NCBI GenBank assembly: GCA_003574895.1
Contig: PJFB01000004.1
Span: 248,001-312,000, forward strand
Direction of reading: 5' to 3'
DNA from: Geobacter sp.
Lineage (GTDB): Bacteria > Desulfobacterota > Desulfuromonadia > Geobacterales > Pseudopelobacteraceae
Length of the DNA: 64,000 nucleotides
Part shown: positions 36,693 through 44,861 of the stretch, one piece after another
How positions within the stretch are numbered: position 1 is the first letter of the stretch
Layout of the letters: each line of letters starts with the position of its first letter
Notes under the pieces: model-generated
What the model was told of the DNA's origin: nothing
The model's input: the letters and a program-made list of their open reading frames with translations, nothing else
Database searches by the model: none
Made by a program: the position numbers and the translations under genes

Positions 36693-37375
36693 AGGCGATG
36701 ATCCCGGCGATCGGTGATGGGGACAACAGCTTATTTCTACCTTTTATACATCACTATCAGGTCATGTGACTAGTGGGATGTGCCATTTTTTCATTATAAA
36801 TTTTGTCGGCCGCGATATTTCCGCCAACCAAAAGTTTGGATGGACACATCGACAGCCAAGACGGTCAGTTCAAGCAGGAATCGGGATTGTGCGTCAGGAT
36901 GATCGGGTAAATGATCGGCCCCAGGTACTGTTCGATGAAGTCCCGCAATATATTTTCAGCGCTAAAAAACATAGCTGGCAAAATGGTTTTGAACAGGGAA
37001 AGTAAACTGAATAGTGCCGTGGAGCAGGACATTTCGAAGCGGGACTAAACTCAACCTTTATATAATACACAACAATCAAATTTAATAACAGACTGTTTTA
37101 TTCAATTATTGGGGGTATAGTTAATTCAGGTAGCGCTACCTGAGAAACACAGAATGCCGACACAAGGAGGACAACATAACAGAGGAAGCAGTTCTTGAAG
37201 AAAATCTTTTGAGCTGTAATCGCCCGGTGTTCGTTGTCCGCCGGAATAACCCTTGAAAAGGGTAACTGCATAAAATAGAACTGAGGCCCGCATACAAATT
37301 GCGGGCCTTTCATTTTTCCACTTCATCTTGTTACGGACATCGCCAAGAAAACCGGGGATTGTGAATTATGTGGAG
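36693..37375. other. Long AT-rich intergenic region with possible small RNA
   Basis: These 683 bases hold several short ORFs, none with convincing codon use or ribosome-binding sites. Features seen are the 16-base perfect palindrome CAGGTAGCGCTACCTG at 37127-37142, an AAGGAGG at 37166-37172 with no start codon at the right distance, and a strong terminator at 37284-37317. A rightward transcript from an AT-rich promoter near 37060-37120 to that terminator would make a non-coding RNA of about 200 bases. Confidence 0.35.
37284..37317 (+). terminator. Rho-independent terminator without an obvious upstream gene
   Basis: An eight-base-pair stem AGGCCCGC/GCGGGCCT with a nine-base loop is followed by TTCATTTTT. 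No recognisable coding gene precedes it on this strand. On the other strand it could follow patB (ends 37376), but the minus-strand T tract is absent. Confidence 0.65.
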
Positions 37376-38527
37376 TCAGCCTACCGCCAAGGCAGTCCGC
37401 ATGCGGTGCAAGGCCTCAATAAGAAGCTGACGCGAACAGCCGAAATTAAGCCGGAGAAAACCAGGGGCATCAAAGTCGGCGCCATCGGAAAGCCCGATAC
37501 CGGCCTGTTCAAAAAAACTGACAGGCTGCTCGATCCCCATGTGACGGGCATCGACCCAAGCCAGGTATGTTGCTTCCACATGTGCCATGGAAAGGCCCGG
37601 AAAGCTATCCATTTCCATGGCCACCAGATCACGGTTTGCGCGCAAATATGCGACCAGTTCTCTCCGCCAAGGTTCGCCATGGCTATAGGCCGCCAGGGCG
37701 GCTGTGTAGCCCAGGGTATTGACATGGGGCACGATCCTGCCCATAGCCTTGCGAAAGGAACTGCGCAACGCATGGTCGGAGATGATTGCAAAAGAGCATC
37801 CCAAACCGGGAATATTGAAGGTCTTGCTCGGCGCGTGAAGGGTGATGGTGCGGCGTGCGATTTCCGGCGCCATGGCAGCGATGGGGATATGACGTTTGTC
37901 GTTGTCCAGCACCAGCCCAGCATGAATATCGTCGGAACAGATCATCAGATCATGGCGCTCGGCCAATTCTGCCAACTGGATCAGCTCCGTCCGGGACCAG
38001 ACGCGGCCGACCGGATTGTGGGGGTTGCACAACAGCAGGAGCCGCGTACGCGGCGTGATTGACCGCTCCAACTCTGCCGGGTCCCAGGCCCAACGATCTG
38101 CATGCAGCCGCAAAGGGACTTTGATCAAGGAGCGTTGCGACAGCATCGGCGCGGACATGAAGGGCGGATAGACCGGAGTGAAGGTCAATACCCCGTCATC
38201 CAAGCCTCCGACAGCCCGGCAGGCGACATTCAGACCGGTCACCAGGCCTGGCAGCCAGACAAGCCATTCGGCCTCGATCTTCCAGTCGTAATCGCGCATG
38301 AATACGGAGCGGACCACATCCGCCAGCTCCTCCGGCGGGTGCGTATAACCAAAGATGCCATGGCTGACCCGATCGTGCAGCGCCTCGATCACGGCTGGGG
38401 GGGCGCGAAAATCCATATCTGCCACCCACATCGGGATGATATCCCGCCCCTGGTAACGGTCCCATTTCTCACTGGCGGTATTTTTGCGGTCGATGATTGT
38501 ATCGAAGTCGAAATGGTATTCATTCAT
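37376..38527 (-). CDS. patB: PatB/MalY-type PLP-dependent C-S lyase
   Basis: This fold-type I aminotransferase-like enzyme is of the cystathionine beta-lyase (PatB/MalY) group, cleaving C-S bonds of cysteine conjugates. The 383-residue product has IPMWVADMDFRAPPAV near residue 30, GIFGYTHPPEEL near 55, CNPHNPVGRVWS near 162 and the PLP lysine in HAPSKTFNIPGLG near 229. The start at 38527 is the only early ATG. It could serve methionine or thiol metabolism; a link to ovothiol cleavage (C-S lyase step, ovoA is 2.4 kb away) is possible but speculative. Confidence 0.9.
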   Translation of the reverse strand: MNEYHFDFDTIIDRKNTASEKWDRYQGRDIIPMWVADMDFRAPPAVIEALHDRVSHGIFGYTHPPEELADVVRSVFMRDYDWKIEAEWLVWLPGLVTGLNVACRAVGGLDDGVLTFTPVYPPFMSAPMLSQRSLIKVPLRLHADRWAWDPAELERSITPRTRLLLLCNPHNPVGRVWSRTELIQLAELAERHDLMICSDDIHAGLVLDNDKRHIPIAAMAPEIARRTITLHAPSKTFNIPGLGCSFAIISDHALRSSFRKAMGRIVPHVNTLGYTAALAAYSHGEPWRRELVAYLRANRDLVAMEMDSFPGLSMAHVEATYLAWVDARHMGIEQPVSFFEQAGIGLSDGADFDAPGFLRLNFGCSRQLLIEALHRMRTALAVG

Positions 38528-38564
38528 GGGGCTTCCTTGGCAAAATATCGATAGTCACAAAGTA

Positions 38565-38948
38565 CTAGAAGGCTTTCAGGACATATTCTGCAATAGTTCG
38601 GGCGTCCTTGTCCGAAATGGTGGACTCATCAAACCTGATCATCCTGGATATGGGATGGCGCATGATCCTGATGATATCCTCGGCTCTGGAGATGTGATTG
38701 GACCTCAGGGACGAGCCGTGCAAGGTCCTCTCAGGGTTGCTGACATTGCCGCCATCGGGATGGCAGGGGGAACAGTACTGCTTGAAAAGCGCCGCGCCGG
38801 CTTGCATCTCCTGCTTTGCATCGACACCCGCTCGGGCCATCGGGGCAGCAGGTGCCGCCGGCCCCGGTGCCGTTTGTTTGTCACACCCGCAAACAACCAT
38901 GACCACAAGTGCTAAAACCATATAAAGCCGAATCATCGGACTGTTCAT
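38565..38948 (-). CDS. Monoheme c-type cytochrome lipoprotein
   Basis: The 127-residue product has a lipoprotein signal (MVVCGCDKQ, Cys near residue 22), a Pro/Ala linker and one heme-binding CSPCH near residue 59. Met ligands are available near residues 95-103 (IMRHPISRMIRF). A class I small cytochrome anchored in the envelope is likely. It follows the nine-heme cytochrome gene by 42 bases, so the two are probably an electron-transfer pair in one operon. Confidence 0.88.
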   Translation of the reverse strand: MNSPMIRLYMVLALVVMVVCGCDKQTAPGPAAPAAPMARAGVDAKQEMQAGAALFKQYCSPCHPDGGNVSNPERTLHGSSLRSNHISRAEDIIRIMRHPISRMIRFDESTISDKDARTIAEYVLKAF

Positions 38949-38990
38949 GCCCCCTCCCCCTGTCTTGCAGATCAGCCTGCCACTCCCGGC

Positions 38991-40751
38991 TCAGCGATGC
39001 AGCATTCCGGCTTTTCGAGCCGCCTCCCAATTGGACTTGATCCGTTCGTAGGCACTCCGGTCGCGGATGGCCGGCAAGGAGAAATCGCCCTTCACCTGCC
39101 AGGCATCCTTGAGATATAGCCACGGCGCAAAGCTTGAAAGGGCATAGCCCTTTTCCGGCTCGATCCTGTCGTCGCTGTGGATATTGCTAATCAGGAGCCC
39201 ATGGGCTGAGGCCGTCACAGTGTGGCCGCCACTGAAGGGAGCTGCACCGGGGTCGCCATACTCCCATTTGACCATCTGCCGCTGCGAGCCGTCCAAAGAC
39301 TGGTGGCAGGAATCGCAATCACGCCCCTTGCCCAGCTTGTGGGACATTTTGTCCATCTGGATCCAGGCAAGGGCCTTGTTGTTCTCAGGCATCCCGCCCA
39401 GAAGGCCGGTAAAAGCCCAGGCATCATCAGTCCGCTTCAGGGCGGGGAGGTTGGCGGGATAACGCCAGTGCAGGCCCAGCTTGAATGGGGCCTCCTTCTG
39501 ATTCAGTGCCGCCATCGGGAAGGGTTTGACCGGAATCCAGCGCCCTTCCTGGTTCCTGATCAGGATCGGCTCCGGCATGATTCCATAATAGGCCTTATAT
39601 TTGAAGAATGGCGTTGCTACACCGGCAATTTTGCCTGGCCCCCAGTAGGTGCCCTGATAACCGCCCACCTGCTGGATGTGGCAGGCCTCGCAGGATAGGT
39701 TCTTGTGAATCGAAGACTCATGGCTCTTAACGGCCTGTTCATGGCAACGGATACAAGCCCCCTGGGCCTGGCGCTTGACCATGGCATGTCCCAGGGACGG
39801 GTTGTTTGCGGAGTTTTCGTGGCAATCCAGACAGCCCACCTTTGCCTTAAAATGCACATCCGGCTCGTTTCCCTCGGGGAACGAAAACGACCCGCCGAAG
39901 TATCCTGCGCCACGCCTGCGGTCTTCCGGGCCGGCATGGCAGACGGAACCTCTGCCGTTGCCATAACAGCTCAAGGAAGGCGGTCTCTTGGAGAAGGTAT
40001 GTCGGCCGATGCTCGCATCACCCTCCTTCTTAGGCTGCGGGTTAAAATGGCAGTCCAGGCACCCCACATGGCATATATTGCAGGCCTTCTGGTTGATATT
40101 GGCACTTTCCCTGCTCATGGGAATGACGGTATTTCCCTGGATAGTGTCATAATTGCCTTCAAACCAGGGGCCACAATTGTGCGGGCCCCGCTGCTCGTTG
40201 GTCCACCCCTTGTAAAGACTTTGTTTGGCATTGGTCCCCATGGTGCTTTTGCTGAACTCCTCAAACTCGCTGGCATGGCAACTTCCGCATGTCTGTTTCA
40301 TGGTTGCGAAATCCTGGGTCAGCGTATCGGTGCGCTTGTCATGCCAAAGCAATGCAGCGACCGATGAATCCTTGACTTTCTTCCCATCCCTGGCGGTCAC
40401 GGCATAGATGCGATTTGTCTGATTTGTGCCGAACTCAAGGGGGTAGATCCGGGCAGAAGTAGCGACACTGAACCCTCTCTTTTTAACCACCAGCAGACGG
40501 GCCAGCCCCTTATGGGCCACCGCCATGTCCGGAGCTGCGGGGTTTCCCAGATGGCAATCACTGCAATTGGCCTCCATGCGGGTCTGGGCATCGACTTCTT
40601 TTTGCGTGACAACAAACTGTGGGTGGCCCAAGTGCTGCATCGTTTTCTCGTTCTCATGGCAAACAATACAGCTTTCAACTGCCGGGGCAATCTCCACGCC
40701 AAGCGCCAGAAACAGGACTGTTGCAAGAAATGCGCATGCAGGTCGTATCAT
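38991..40751 (-). CDS. Periplasmic multiheme c-type cytochrome (nine CXXCH)
   Basis: The product of about 586 residues has a signal peptide and nine canonical heme sites: CIVCH, CSDCH, CGSCH, CNICH, CLDCH, a second CLDCH, CIRCH, CEACH and CDSCH. One further CX8CH (CYGNGRGSVCH) could be a non-standard site. Of two close ATG codons, the one at 40751 is spaced six bases from AAAGGAG, while the one at 40757 abuts it. It should move electrons through the periplasm, as such cytochromes do in metal-reducing Geobacteraceae, but it is not one of the well-known OmcB/OmcS types by eye. The cytochrome lipoprotein gene follows. Confidence 0.9.
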   Translation of the reverse strand: MIRPACAFLATVLFLALGVEIAPAVESCIVCHENEKTMQHLGHPQFVVTQKEVDAQTRMEANCSDCHLGNPAAPDMAVAHKGLARLLVVKKRGFSVATSARIYPLEFGTNQTNRIYAVTARDGKKVKDSSVAALLWHDKRTDTLTQDFATMKQTCGSCHASEFEEFSKSTMGTNAKQSLYKGWTNEQRGPHNCGPWFEGNYDTIQGNTVIPMSRESANINQKACNICHVGCLDCHFNPQPKKEGDASIGRHTFSKRPPSLSCYGNGRGSVCHAGPEDRRRGAGYFGGSFSFPEGNEPDVHFKAKVGCLDCHENSANNPSLGHAMVKRQAQGACIRCHEQAVKSHESSIHKNLSCEACHIQQVGGYQGTYWGPGKIAGVATPFFKYKAYYGIMPEPILIRNQEGRWIPVKPFPMAALNQKEAPFKLGLHWRYPANLPALKRTDDAWAFTGLLGGMPENNKALAWIQMDKMSHKLGKGRDCDSCHQSLDGSQRQMVKWEYGDPGAAPFSGGHTVTASAHGLLISNIHSDDRIEPEKGYALSSFAPWLYLKDAWQVKGDFSLPAIRDRSAYERIKSNWEAARKAGMLHR

Positions 40752-41111
40752 TGTCATCTCCTTTGACCCGGTTCGGTCATCATATTGTGAACGTAAATAT
40801 ATTGAAGAAGCATATCGCAATCCACAGTCAAAACAATCGACGGACAGGCACGCGACTTACGGATCTCTCCATAAATCAGTGCCAAGAAAACAAACCGATG
40901 TTTTACTTCCATTTTCGATGCAATTTCATTGTGTTACAGCCAAAATAAACTCTACCAGAAAAACATTTCATAAAATTGGTCTAACCAATAAAATATTTAG
41001 GCCTTAACATATTGTTTTTTTGTATTTTTATTTGTTTTACCAGTTGCTTTTTTCAATCAGGTCGTTTATAGTTTCACTAAATTAAAATGATTGGATGAAG
41101 GGAGATTACCC
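40752..41111. other. AT-rich intergenic region, divergent promoters
   Basis: These 360 bases are clearly AT-rich, especially 40960-41100. They separate the cytochrome operon from the small zinc-ribbon gene and should hold both promoters. TTTCAATCAGGTCGTTTATAGT (41049-41070 approx.) is a possible rightward promoter. No ORF of merit was seen. Confidence 0.4.
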
Positions 41112-41327
41112 ATGAAGTGCCCGGTATGCAAGACTCACGAACAATATGCTGAAATTGATCTGCACTCGGAGGGGTTTGCCGAAGAGATTAACACATGCCA
41201 CATCTGTGGAACAATCTGGTCGGTAAGTCACGGTGTTACCAATATCGTCAAAGATCCGCAGAAAAAATCATTCCTCTCGGCATTATCCGAATGCGTTGGA
41301 GCCGACGAATACAGTTTTGCCGCCTGA
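41112..41327 (+). CDS. Small zinc-ribbon-like protein
   Basis: The 71-residue product has two CXXC knuckles, CPVC near residue 3 and CHIC near 29, suitable for one zinc ion, and an acidic middle. The start at 41112 follows GGGAGATTACCC and places the first knuckle at the N-terminus. It is monocistronic between an AT-rich promoter region and a terminator. No function is known. Confidence 0.72.
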   Translation: MKCPVCKTHEQYAEIDLHSEGFAEEINTCHICGTIWSVSHGVTNIVKDPQKKSFLSALSECVGADEYSFAA

Positions 41328-41365
41328 TCTTAACCGGCAGCAGTTACGCAGTAACCACTGAGATG

Positions 41366-41399
41366 AACCGCAAGCCGCCAGGTTGTTTGCGGTTTTTTT
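41366..41399 (+). terminator. Rho-independent terminator
   Basis: The stem AACCGCAA/TTGCGGTT with a T run closes the zinc-ribbon gene. It touches the 3' end of the convergent rhomboid gene. Confidence 0.85.
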
Positions 41400-42345
41400 A
41401 TGGTTTCAGCGCCACCCACCATGCCGTAACCACCAAAGCGAGACTGGCCAGCGCCAGCAGGGCATTGAGTAACCTGCCGGGGCGGCCACGTTTTCCGGTC
41501 AGATACTCCGCAATCAAACCGAGTCCGATACCAAAGGCAAAACCGAACAGATGCGCCCCCAGATCGGTATTTTTACCTTCCGTCCCCAGAAGCGCCAGAA
41601 GTGCCAGTGCAGCGGCAACCGGGAGCGGCCAGCGCCTTTGCAACTGGTGCCGGTAACGCACCAGGCTGATGGCGGCCAGGATCCCTACGGCGCCGAACAC
41701 GGCAGTGGAAGCACCGATGGAATCATGGTTGATCGGCTGCATACAGGCATTGGCCAGGTTGCCGAGCGCTCCGGAACCGATCAGTAGCGCCCAGGAAAGT
41801 CCTGACCCCAACTCGCTGCACAAAAAAACGATGAAGATCCCGCCAATAGCCAGATTGCTGGAGAGGTGCAACCAGTCGGCATGGAGGGTGAGCGCTGTAA
41901 TGGTCCGCCACCATTGGCCGGCCAGGATCTTGGAGGAATCGGCGCTGCCGGCCGCGAGCCAGTCGATTTGGCCAAGTCCGAAAATGGGGATGTCTAGCTG
42001 GATAATATTGTGAAACATGGCCAGCATAATCAGTACCGAAATGGTCACCAGGGTGTTTTCGACAAGCGGGCTTGTCGGTGGCGCCTCGGGAGGCCAGTTG
42101 CGGTTTTCTTCCTCGAACTGGCGCAACTCCTTCCGGGCCACATCGAATCGCTCCACCGGCACCAGCAATTGCCACCCGGTCCCGCTTGGCTCAATGCGAC
42201 AGGGGATATCCCGTGAATCCAGGACCAGAGCCCAAGTCTGCACCTGCTGCCTGGAAAGTGCGATGAAGCCGTCCCGCCCACCCAGAGCCGAAGGGATCGC
42301 CAGCCATTCCTCAGCAACGAATTCTCTATATCCTTCCATCTCCAT
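41398..42345 (-). CDS. Rhomboid-family intramembrane serine protease
   Basis: The 315-residue product has a soluble N-terminal region (about 1-85) and six membrane segments. The catalytic Ser lies in GASTAVFG near residue 218 and the catalytic His in GAHLFGFAFG near 270. The HXXXN of the second segment is seen as HADWLHLSSN near 157. It cleaves membrane proteins within the bilayer; the substrate is unknown. It stands alone. Confidence 0.92.
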   Translation of the reverse strand: MEMEGYREFVAEEWLAIPSALGGRDGFIALSRQQVQTWALVLDSRDIPCRIEPSGTGWQLLVPVERFDVARKELRQFEEENRNWPPEAPPTSPLVENTLVTISVLIMLAMFHNIIQLDIPIFGLGQIDWLAAGSADSSKILAGQWWRTITALTLHADWLHLSSNLAIGGIFIVFLCSELGSGLSWALLIGSGALGNLANACMQPINHDSIGASTAVFGAVGILAAISLVRYRHQLQRRWPLPVAAALALLALLGTEGKNTDLGAHLFGFAFGIGLGLIAEYLTGKRGRPGRLLNALLALASLALVVTAWWVALKP

Positions 42346-42712
42346 AACGAGAGTATCGCAGATACTTTTCAGCCCGTCACTATTGAAAATCGCTGGACAC
42401 TAAATGCAATCAAAATGTCGAAAAATGATGAATACTCTATTTAGTCGAACCGGCAAAACTTAATGAATAAACGCATCCTTGCTTAGATGCACTTTGACTC
42501 AGCTGCCACAATCCATCAAAGCCGAAACAGCTTACCTTTCTTCCACCAGCCAATAGCTCCCACGGCTTGAGTTGTCACGTACATGGGGCTGGTTCACACA
42601 ACGACGCGACTCTTTGAAACAAAGATTTGTCACAAGTCTTTCGTTGCGTCGTTGCGTCGTCGCGTGATAAACAATATTTAAGTTCCAGCTTGTCGATTCA
42701 GGAGTTCTATAA
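42346..42712. other. Intergenic region between rhomboid and PrmA-like genes
   Basis: 367 bases without a convincing ORF. A short tandem stretch CGTTGCGTCGTTGCGTCGTCGCG lies at about 42644-42666. The region holds the divergent promoters. Confidence 0.4.
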
Positions 42713-43333
42713 ATGTCAAATTATGGCCGCATATTCACTCCGTTCAGCATTGGCCCCTTTACCATTATTCCGGAAGGGGAACCAGCCCCCCAACCATGCG
42801 GCATACCACTGATCCTCGGCAAAAAAGGGGCCTTCGGCTCCGGCGAGCACGAAACCACCGCCGCCTGCCTGGAATTCATGGCAACCCTGCCAACAATGGC
42901 CGGCAGCACGGTCCTCGACCTGGGGAGCGGCACCGGCATCCTGGCCATTGCCGCCGGCCGCCTGGGCGCCTCCCACGTGGTGGCCATCGACATCGATCAG
43001 GCAGCGGCCGATTCCTGTACCGAGAATGTCCGGCTGAACGGAATTGAGGGGAGTGTCATTACCATCTGCGGGGAACTGGCCAACCTGGCGGAATCGTCAT
43101 TCGACATCATCCTGGCCAACATCTACGCCGACATCCACCTGGCCCTGGCCGGCTCCATGGCCGCCATGACCCGCCCCGGCGGCTACCTGATCCTCTCCGG
43201 CATCCCGTTGCAGGATAAATTCGATGTTACCCAGAGTTTCATCCGGCAGGGGTGTGAAATGCTCGATAGCCGGATTGGCGAAGATTACGCCACCTTTGTC
43301 ATGCGGAAGGGTGCTGAGGTTGAAAATATTTAG
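42713..43333 (+). CDS. PrmA-like methyltransferase (short form)
   Basis: The 206-residue product has the SAM-binding motif LDLGSGTGILAIAAGRLGA near residue 67 and the AFGSGEHETTAACLEF segment. The latter is characteristic of ribosomal protein L11 methyltransferase, as is DIILANIYADIHL near 137. It lacks the ~80-residue N-terminal substrate-binding domain of full PrmA, so it may act on another protein. The gene starts after AGGAGTTCTATAA. Confidence 0.8.
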   Translation: MSNYGRIFTPFSIGPFTIIPEGEPAPQPCGIPLILGKKGAFGSGEHETTAACLEFMATLPTMAGSTVLDLGSGTGILAIAAGRLGASHVVAIDIDQAAADSCTENVRLNGIEGSVITICGELANLAESSFDIILANIYADIHLALAGSMAAMTRPGGYLILSGIPLQDKFDVTQSFIRQGCEMLDSRIGEDYATFVMRKGAEVENI

Positions 43334-43357
43334 CAACAGCTCAGCCAGGACAACTCT

Positions 43358-43550
43358 GTCATTCCCGAGGGTGTAGTCGGGAATCCAGAATGGCAACTAT
43401 GCAATATTACATTTACATACTGGCGAGTAAAAGAAATGGAACAGGACCTGTAAAATCAGATTGATAGAGAAAAATAACCCTGCCTGGAATGATTTGTACC
43501 CAGATTTGTTGTGAAAGTATGGATGCCCGATAGAACCGCTCGGGCATGAC
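43358..43550. repeat. Pair of hairpins flanking a GIY-YIG relic
   Basis: A hairpin ATTCCCGA/TCGGGAAT at 43361-43384 and another ATGCCCGA/TCGGGCAT at 43523-43547 stand on either side of the relic. Their outer sequences GTCATTCCCGA (43358-43368) and TCGGGCATGAC (43540-43550) are inverted copies with one mismatch. The unit therefore has terminal inverted repeats around a dead nuclease gene. Confidence 0.7.
43399..43514 (+). pseudogene. GIY-YIG endonuclease remnant (internal deletion)
   Basis: Frame one gives MQYYIYILASKRNGT, the usual N-terminus of small stand-alone GIY-YIG nucleases, then runs into a stop at 43464. From 43464 another frame gives IEKNNPAWNDLYPDLL and a stop, the usual C-terminus of the same family. 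The central catalytic part (about 60 codons) is missing and the two ends are in different frames, so the gene is dead. Confidence 0.78.
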
Positions 43551-43580
43551 AACTATTTTGCCGAATTATGTGGATGAATT

Positions 43581-44741
43581 TTAAGTAAAGGCATCGATCC
43601 CCGTCAAATCCCGCCCCAGCGCCAATGTATGCACCTCGTAGGTCCCCTCGTAGGTATCCACCGACTCCAGGTTGCACATGTGCCGCATGCTCTGGCAGGC
43701 ATCGGTGATCCCCCGTGCCCCCAGCATGGCCCGAGCGGTCCGGGCCACTTCCAGGGCCATGCGCACGTTGGCGCGTTTGGCCAGGCAGACCTGTTCCGGT
43801 CGCAGCCGGCCGCTGTCCTTGAGCCGCGCCAGCTGCAACGCCAGGAGCTGTCCCTTGGTGATTTCCGTTACCATATCGGCCAGCTTGGCCTGGGTCAGCT
43901 GACAGGCAGCCACCGGCCGGCCAAAGGCCTGGCGTTTCTCCACATAGCTCAGCGCCTCCTCAAAGCAGGCCATGGCAGCCCCCAGGGCGCCCCAGGCAAT
44001 GCCGTAGCGGGCCTGGTTGAGACACTGCAGGACGCTCTTCAGCCCCAGGGCCCCGGGGAGCAGCCCCTCCTGTGGCACCTGGGCCTCCTCCATCACCAGC
44101 GTGGCGGTAACCGAAGCCCGCAGGGAAAGCTTGCCGATGATCTCGTGGGCACTGAAGCCGGGAGTCCCCCTTTCCACCAGGAATCCCCGGATCTGCCCCT
44201 CCAGCTTGGCCCAGACCAGGGCCACATCGGCGACAGTGCCGTTGGTGATCCACATCTTGGTCCCGGTGAGGCGATAGCCGTCACCGTCTCTGACCGCTGT
44301 CGTGGTCATGCCGGCCGGGTCGGAGCCATGGTCCGGCTCGGTCAGGCCGAAACAGCCAATGGCTCGGCCGTTCGCCAGCAGCGGCAGCCAGCGCCGTTGT
44401 TGTTCCTCGCTGCCAAAGGCGAGGATCCCGTACATGACCAGGGCCCCCTGGACCGAGGCAAAGCTCCGGAAGGCCGAATCACCCCGTTCCAGCTCCCGCA
44501 TCAGCAGGCCGTAGGCTAGGTTGTCGATGGCGGGCAGCCCGTAGCCAGCAAGGTTGGCCCCGAACATCCCCAGCCCCCCCATGACCGGCACCAGATCCAG
44601 GGGGAAGGTGCCGTTTCGGTAATACTCGCCGATATGGGGCATGACGTTCCCTTCCACAAATGCCCGGGCCCGGTCGCGCACCGCCCTGGCCTGCGGACTC
44701 AGCTCACTCTCGATGTCGTAGTAGTCGATCCCTTTGAACAT
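43581..44741 (-). CDS. Glutaryl-CoA dehydrogenase-like acyl-CoA dehydrogenase
   Basis: The 386-residue product has the GCDH marks: the Arg of SAFRSFASVQ (Arg92), GCFGLTEPDHGSDP near 129, and a C-terminal catalytic Glu in VDTYEGTYEVHTLALGR. Glutaryl-CoA dehydrogenases oxidise (and decarboxylate) glutaryl-CoA in lysine and aromatic-acid degradation. No ETF gene is adjacent, but etfBA at 21.9-23.9 kb could serve. The start at 44741 gives the standard MFKGIDYYDIE N-terminus; the upstream extension is rejected. A Cys/Ser swap or non-decarboxylating type cannot be ruled out. Confidence 0.85.
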   Translation of the reverse strand: MFKGIDYYDIESELSPQARAVRDRARAFVEGNVMPHIGEYYRNGTFPLDLVPVMGGLGMFGANLAGYGLPAIDNLAYGLLMRELERGDSAFRSFASVQGALVMYGILAFGSEEQQRRWLPLLANGRAIGCFGLTEPDHGSDPAGMTTTAVRDGDGYRLTGTKMWITNGTVADVALVWAKLEGQIRGFLVERGTPGFSAHEIIGKLSLRASVTATLVMEEAQVPQEGLLPGALGLKSVLQCLNQARYGIAWGALGAAMACFEEALSYVEKRQAFGRPVAACQLTQAKLADMVTEITKGQLLALQLARLKDSGRLRPEQVCLAKRANVRMALEVARTARAMLGARGITDACQSMRHMCNLESVDTYEGTYEVHTLALGRDLTGIDAFT

Positions 44742-44861
44742 GGTAACAAACCTTTCAACGCAAAGACGCAAAGTACGCAAAGAAAGCAATTATCACAAAG
44801 ACCTTATTAGCGGACTTTTGCCGTTCTTCGCGCCCTTCGCGCCTTCGCGGTTCTATTATGG

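Noticed and set aside
42644-42666. Short GTTGCGTC tandem units as a CRISPR-like array
   Set aside because: Units of only about eight bases directly adjacent, without spacers.
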